Made by a program: the position numbers and the translations under genes. A DNA stretch of 64,000 bases from Eshraghiella sp045129695 (GTDB lineage Bacteria > Bacillota > Clostridia > Lachnospirales > Lachnospiraceae), in assembly GCA_045129695.1 (NCBI GenBank), contig JBGVJZ010000002.1, positions 1-64,000 on the forward strand, in the 5' to 3' direction. Shown here one piece after another: positions 63,212 to 64,000 of the stretch; positions within the stretch are counted from its first letter, which is position 1; each line of letters begins with the position of its first letter. The notes below the pieces were generated by a model. It made no database searches, had not been told where the DNA came from, and saw only the letters and a list, made by a program, of their open reading frames with translations.

Positions 63212-63922
63212 TTATTCAATAAACACACCGTTACTCTTCACCATTGACCTTATCACTGAATCTTTCGCATTATACCAAGGTTCATCCTTGTATTTATAAT
63301 CGAATTTATTAATAAACCATTCAACATCGTCACGAACCCGTTTTAAATTATCCAGATAGAGCTTATTGGTGATTTCTACAAATTCTTCTAAATCAGTTCC
63401 CTTTAAGTGGTTTGAGCAATTCTTGAGAAGCATACAGTAATGCGCATTGCAGAAGCCTTTGCAGTTCTTATATTTCTCGCGAAATTCCGGTTCAGCTTTG
63501 TATAAGTAGAAAACAGTATTAACATAGCGGTCAAAAAAATCATTAATACGGTTACATACGAAACAGTTGGCTTCAAGCTTGTCAAGATAGTGGACAACAG
63601 GGGAAGCCGCGGCACCTTTTTTAAGCATCTTGGCAGTTCCTGAAGGCATACTTTTCTCTACATCCCGGATTACCTTGTCGAAATGTGTTTTCATAACCCA
63701 CGCCATGCCAAGACGATTATCTTTGTGATACACCATTCGGATATGCTTTTCACAGAAGCCTGCAGCATCTGTCATGGCTCTGGTATCGTCCTCCATATAG
63801 CTTGGACCCATTGTATAATCTACTGCATCATCCTCTAATTTATGAAACATGGCACAAATAGGACATTCGCAGTCTTCATTAAATGCGTCATGTACAGGAA
63901 TTGAATATAGTTTTTCTTTCAT
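63212..63922 (-). CDS. DUF6062 family protein
   Basis: 236 residues. Paired cysteines recur: ECPICAMF near residue 19, an FCEKH and a CFVCNRI in the middle, and GFCNAHYCMLL later, which suggest metal or cluster binding. The rest is helical (about eight helices), no membrane segment. GAGGTG precedes ATG 63922. The family is common in clostridia and unassigned; it stands alone here next to the repeat tract. Confidence 0.82.
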   Translation of the reverse strand: MKEKLYSIPVHDAFNEDCECPICAMFHKLEDDAVDYTMGPSYMEDDTRAMTDAAGFCEKHIRMVYHKDNRLGMAWVMKTHFDKVIRDVEKSMPSGTAKMLKKGAAASPVVHYLDKLEANCFVCNRINDFFDRYVNTVFYLYKAEPEFREKYKNCKGFCNAHYCMLLKNCSNHLKGTDLEEFVEITNKLYLDNLKRVRDDVEWFINKFDYKYKDEPWYNAKDSVIRSMVKSNGVFIE

Positions 63923-63953
63923 AGACGTACACCTCGTATTATTTATATTAATA

Positions 63954-63982
63954 AGTATAGCAAAAATAACCGCCTTGTACAA
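63954..63982 (-). promoter_or_regulatory. Promoter of the DUF6062 gene
   Basis: Minus strand: TTGTAC (63982-63977), 17-base spacer, TATACT (63959-63954). Confidence 0.65.
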
Positions 63983-64000
63983 CTAAAATGAATGTGGTAT

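Noticed and set aside
1..64000. CRISPR array, transposase, integrase or rRNA/tRNA genes
   Set aside because: I looked for regular short repeats, recombinase-type proteins and RNA gene signatures and saw none; the repeats found are palindromic elements at a few sites only.

Overview
The window looks like a chromosomal segment of a low-GC Gram-positive anaerobe of the class Clostridia, most likely the family Lachnospiraceae. The evidence is the codon and base composition, the gene order tig-clpP-clpX-lon-ysxC, the block rpmE-DUF1385-prmC-prfA, a spoIIA operon with Spo0A and SpoVA genes, a tyrosine T-box, and several families typical of that group (DUF4364, DUF5685, DUF6062, DUF6935, DUF4358). 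The species is inference; no rRNA or tRNA gene was seen, and no CRISPR array or transposase.

Layout. 1-2.1 kb: a cytosolic-looking phage-tail-type lysozyme and a lipoprotein in one transcription unit. 2.07-2.37 kb: two adjacent palindromic elements, the second one copy of a 132-bp repeat family. 2.5-8.7 kb: protein quality control (trigger factor, ClpP, ClpX, Lon) and the ribosome-assembly GTPase YsxC. 8.7-11.3 kb, minus strand: DUF4364 regulator, radical SAM protein and malic enzyme. 11.5-16.3 kb: Rho, ribosomal protein L31, DUF1385 membrane protein, PrmC and RF1. 16.4-26.1 kb: a degraded zinc-ribbon gene, an alpha/beta hydrolase, two aminotransferases, a zinc-ribbon/DUF5685/DnaJ/WYL cluster, FolC and a TPR membrane protein.

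26.2-33.7 kb is a sporulation block: spoIIAA-spoIIAB-sigF-spoVAA-spoVAB, then a soluble hybrid histidine kinase, a free HPt protein, Spo0A and SpoVAC. All parts of a four-step phosphorelay (kinase, receiver, HPt, Spo0A) are side by side, which is unlike the usual clostridial picture of orphan kinases acting directly on Spo0A. 33.7-44.5 kb: an F420-ligase-like protein, a MATE exporter, a chemoreceptor, lactate dehydrogenase, CarB, and TyrRS with its T-box leader.

45-54 kb: a surface-polymer modification operon (DUF4358 lipoprotein, transglutaminase-like protein, MBOAT acyltransferase, DHHW protein), GlnRS with an altered KMSKS loop, DUF2225 and an LtaS-like phosphoglycerol transferase. 54-55.1 kb: a 7TM-LuxR regulator broken by one in-frame TAG. 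55.4-61 kb: two small cytosolic proteins, an ABC operon with two ATPase/permease pairs, and two tiny minus-strand genes. The ABC operon and the tiny genes share a four-repeat, 11-bp-period operator of the PhoP/OmpR type at the same distance from a -10 box, so they probably form one regulon. 61-64 kb: a ferredoxin-type protein divergent from a Crp/Fnr regulator, a 630-bp tract of palindromic repeats with two more copies of the 132-bp element, and a DUF6062 gene.
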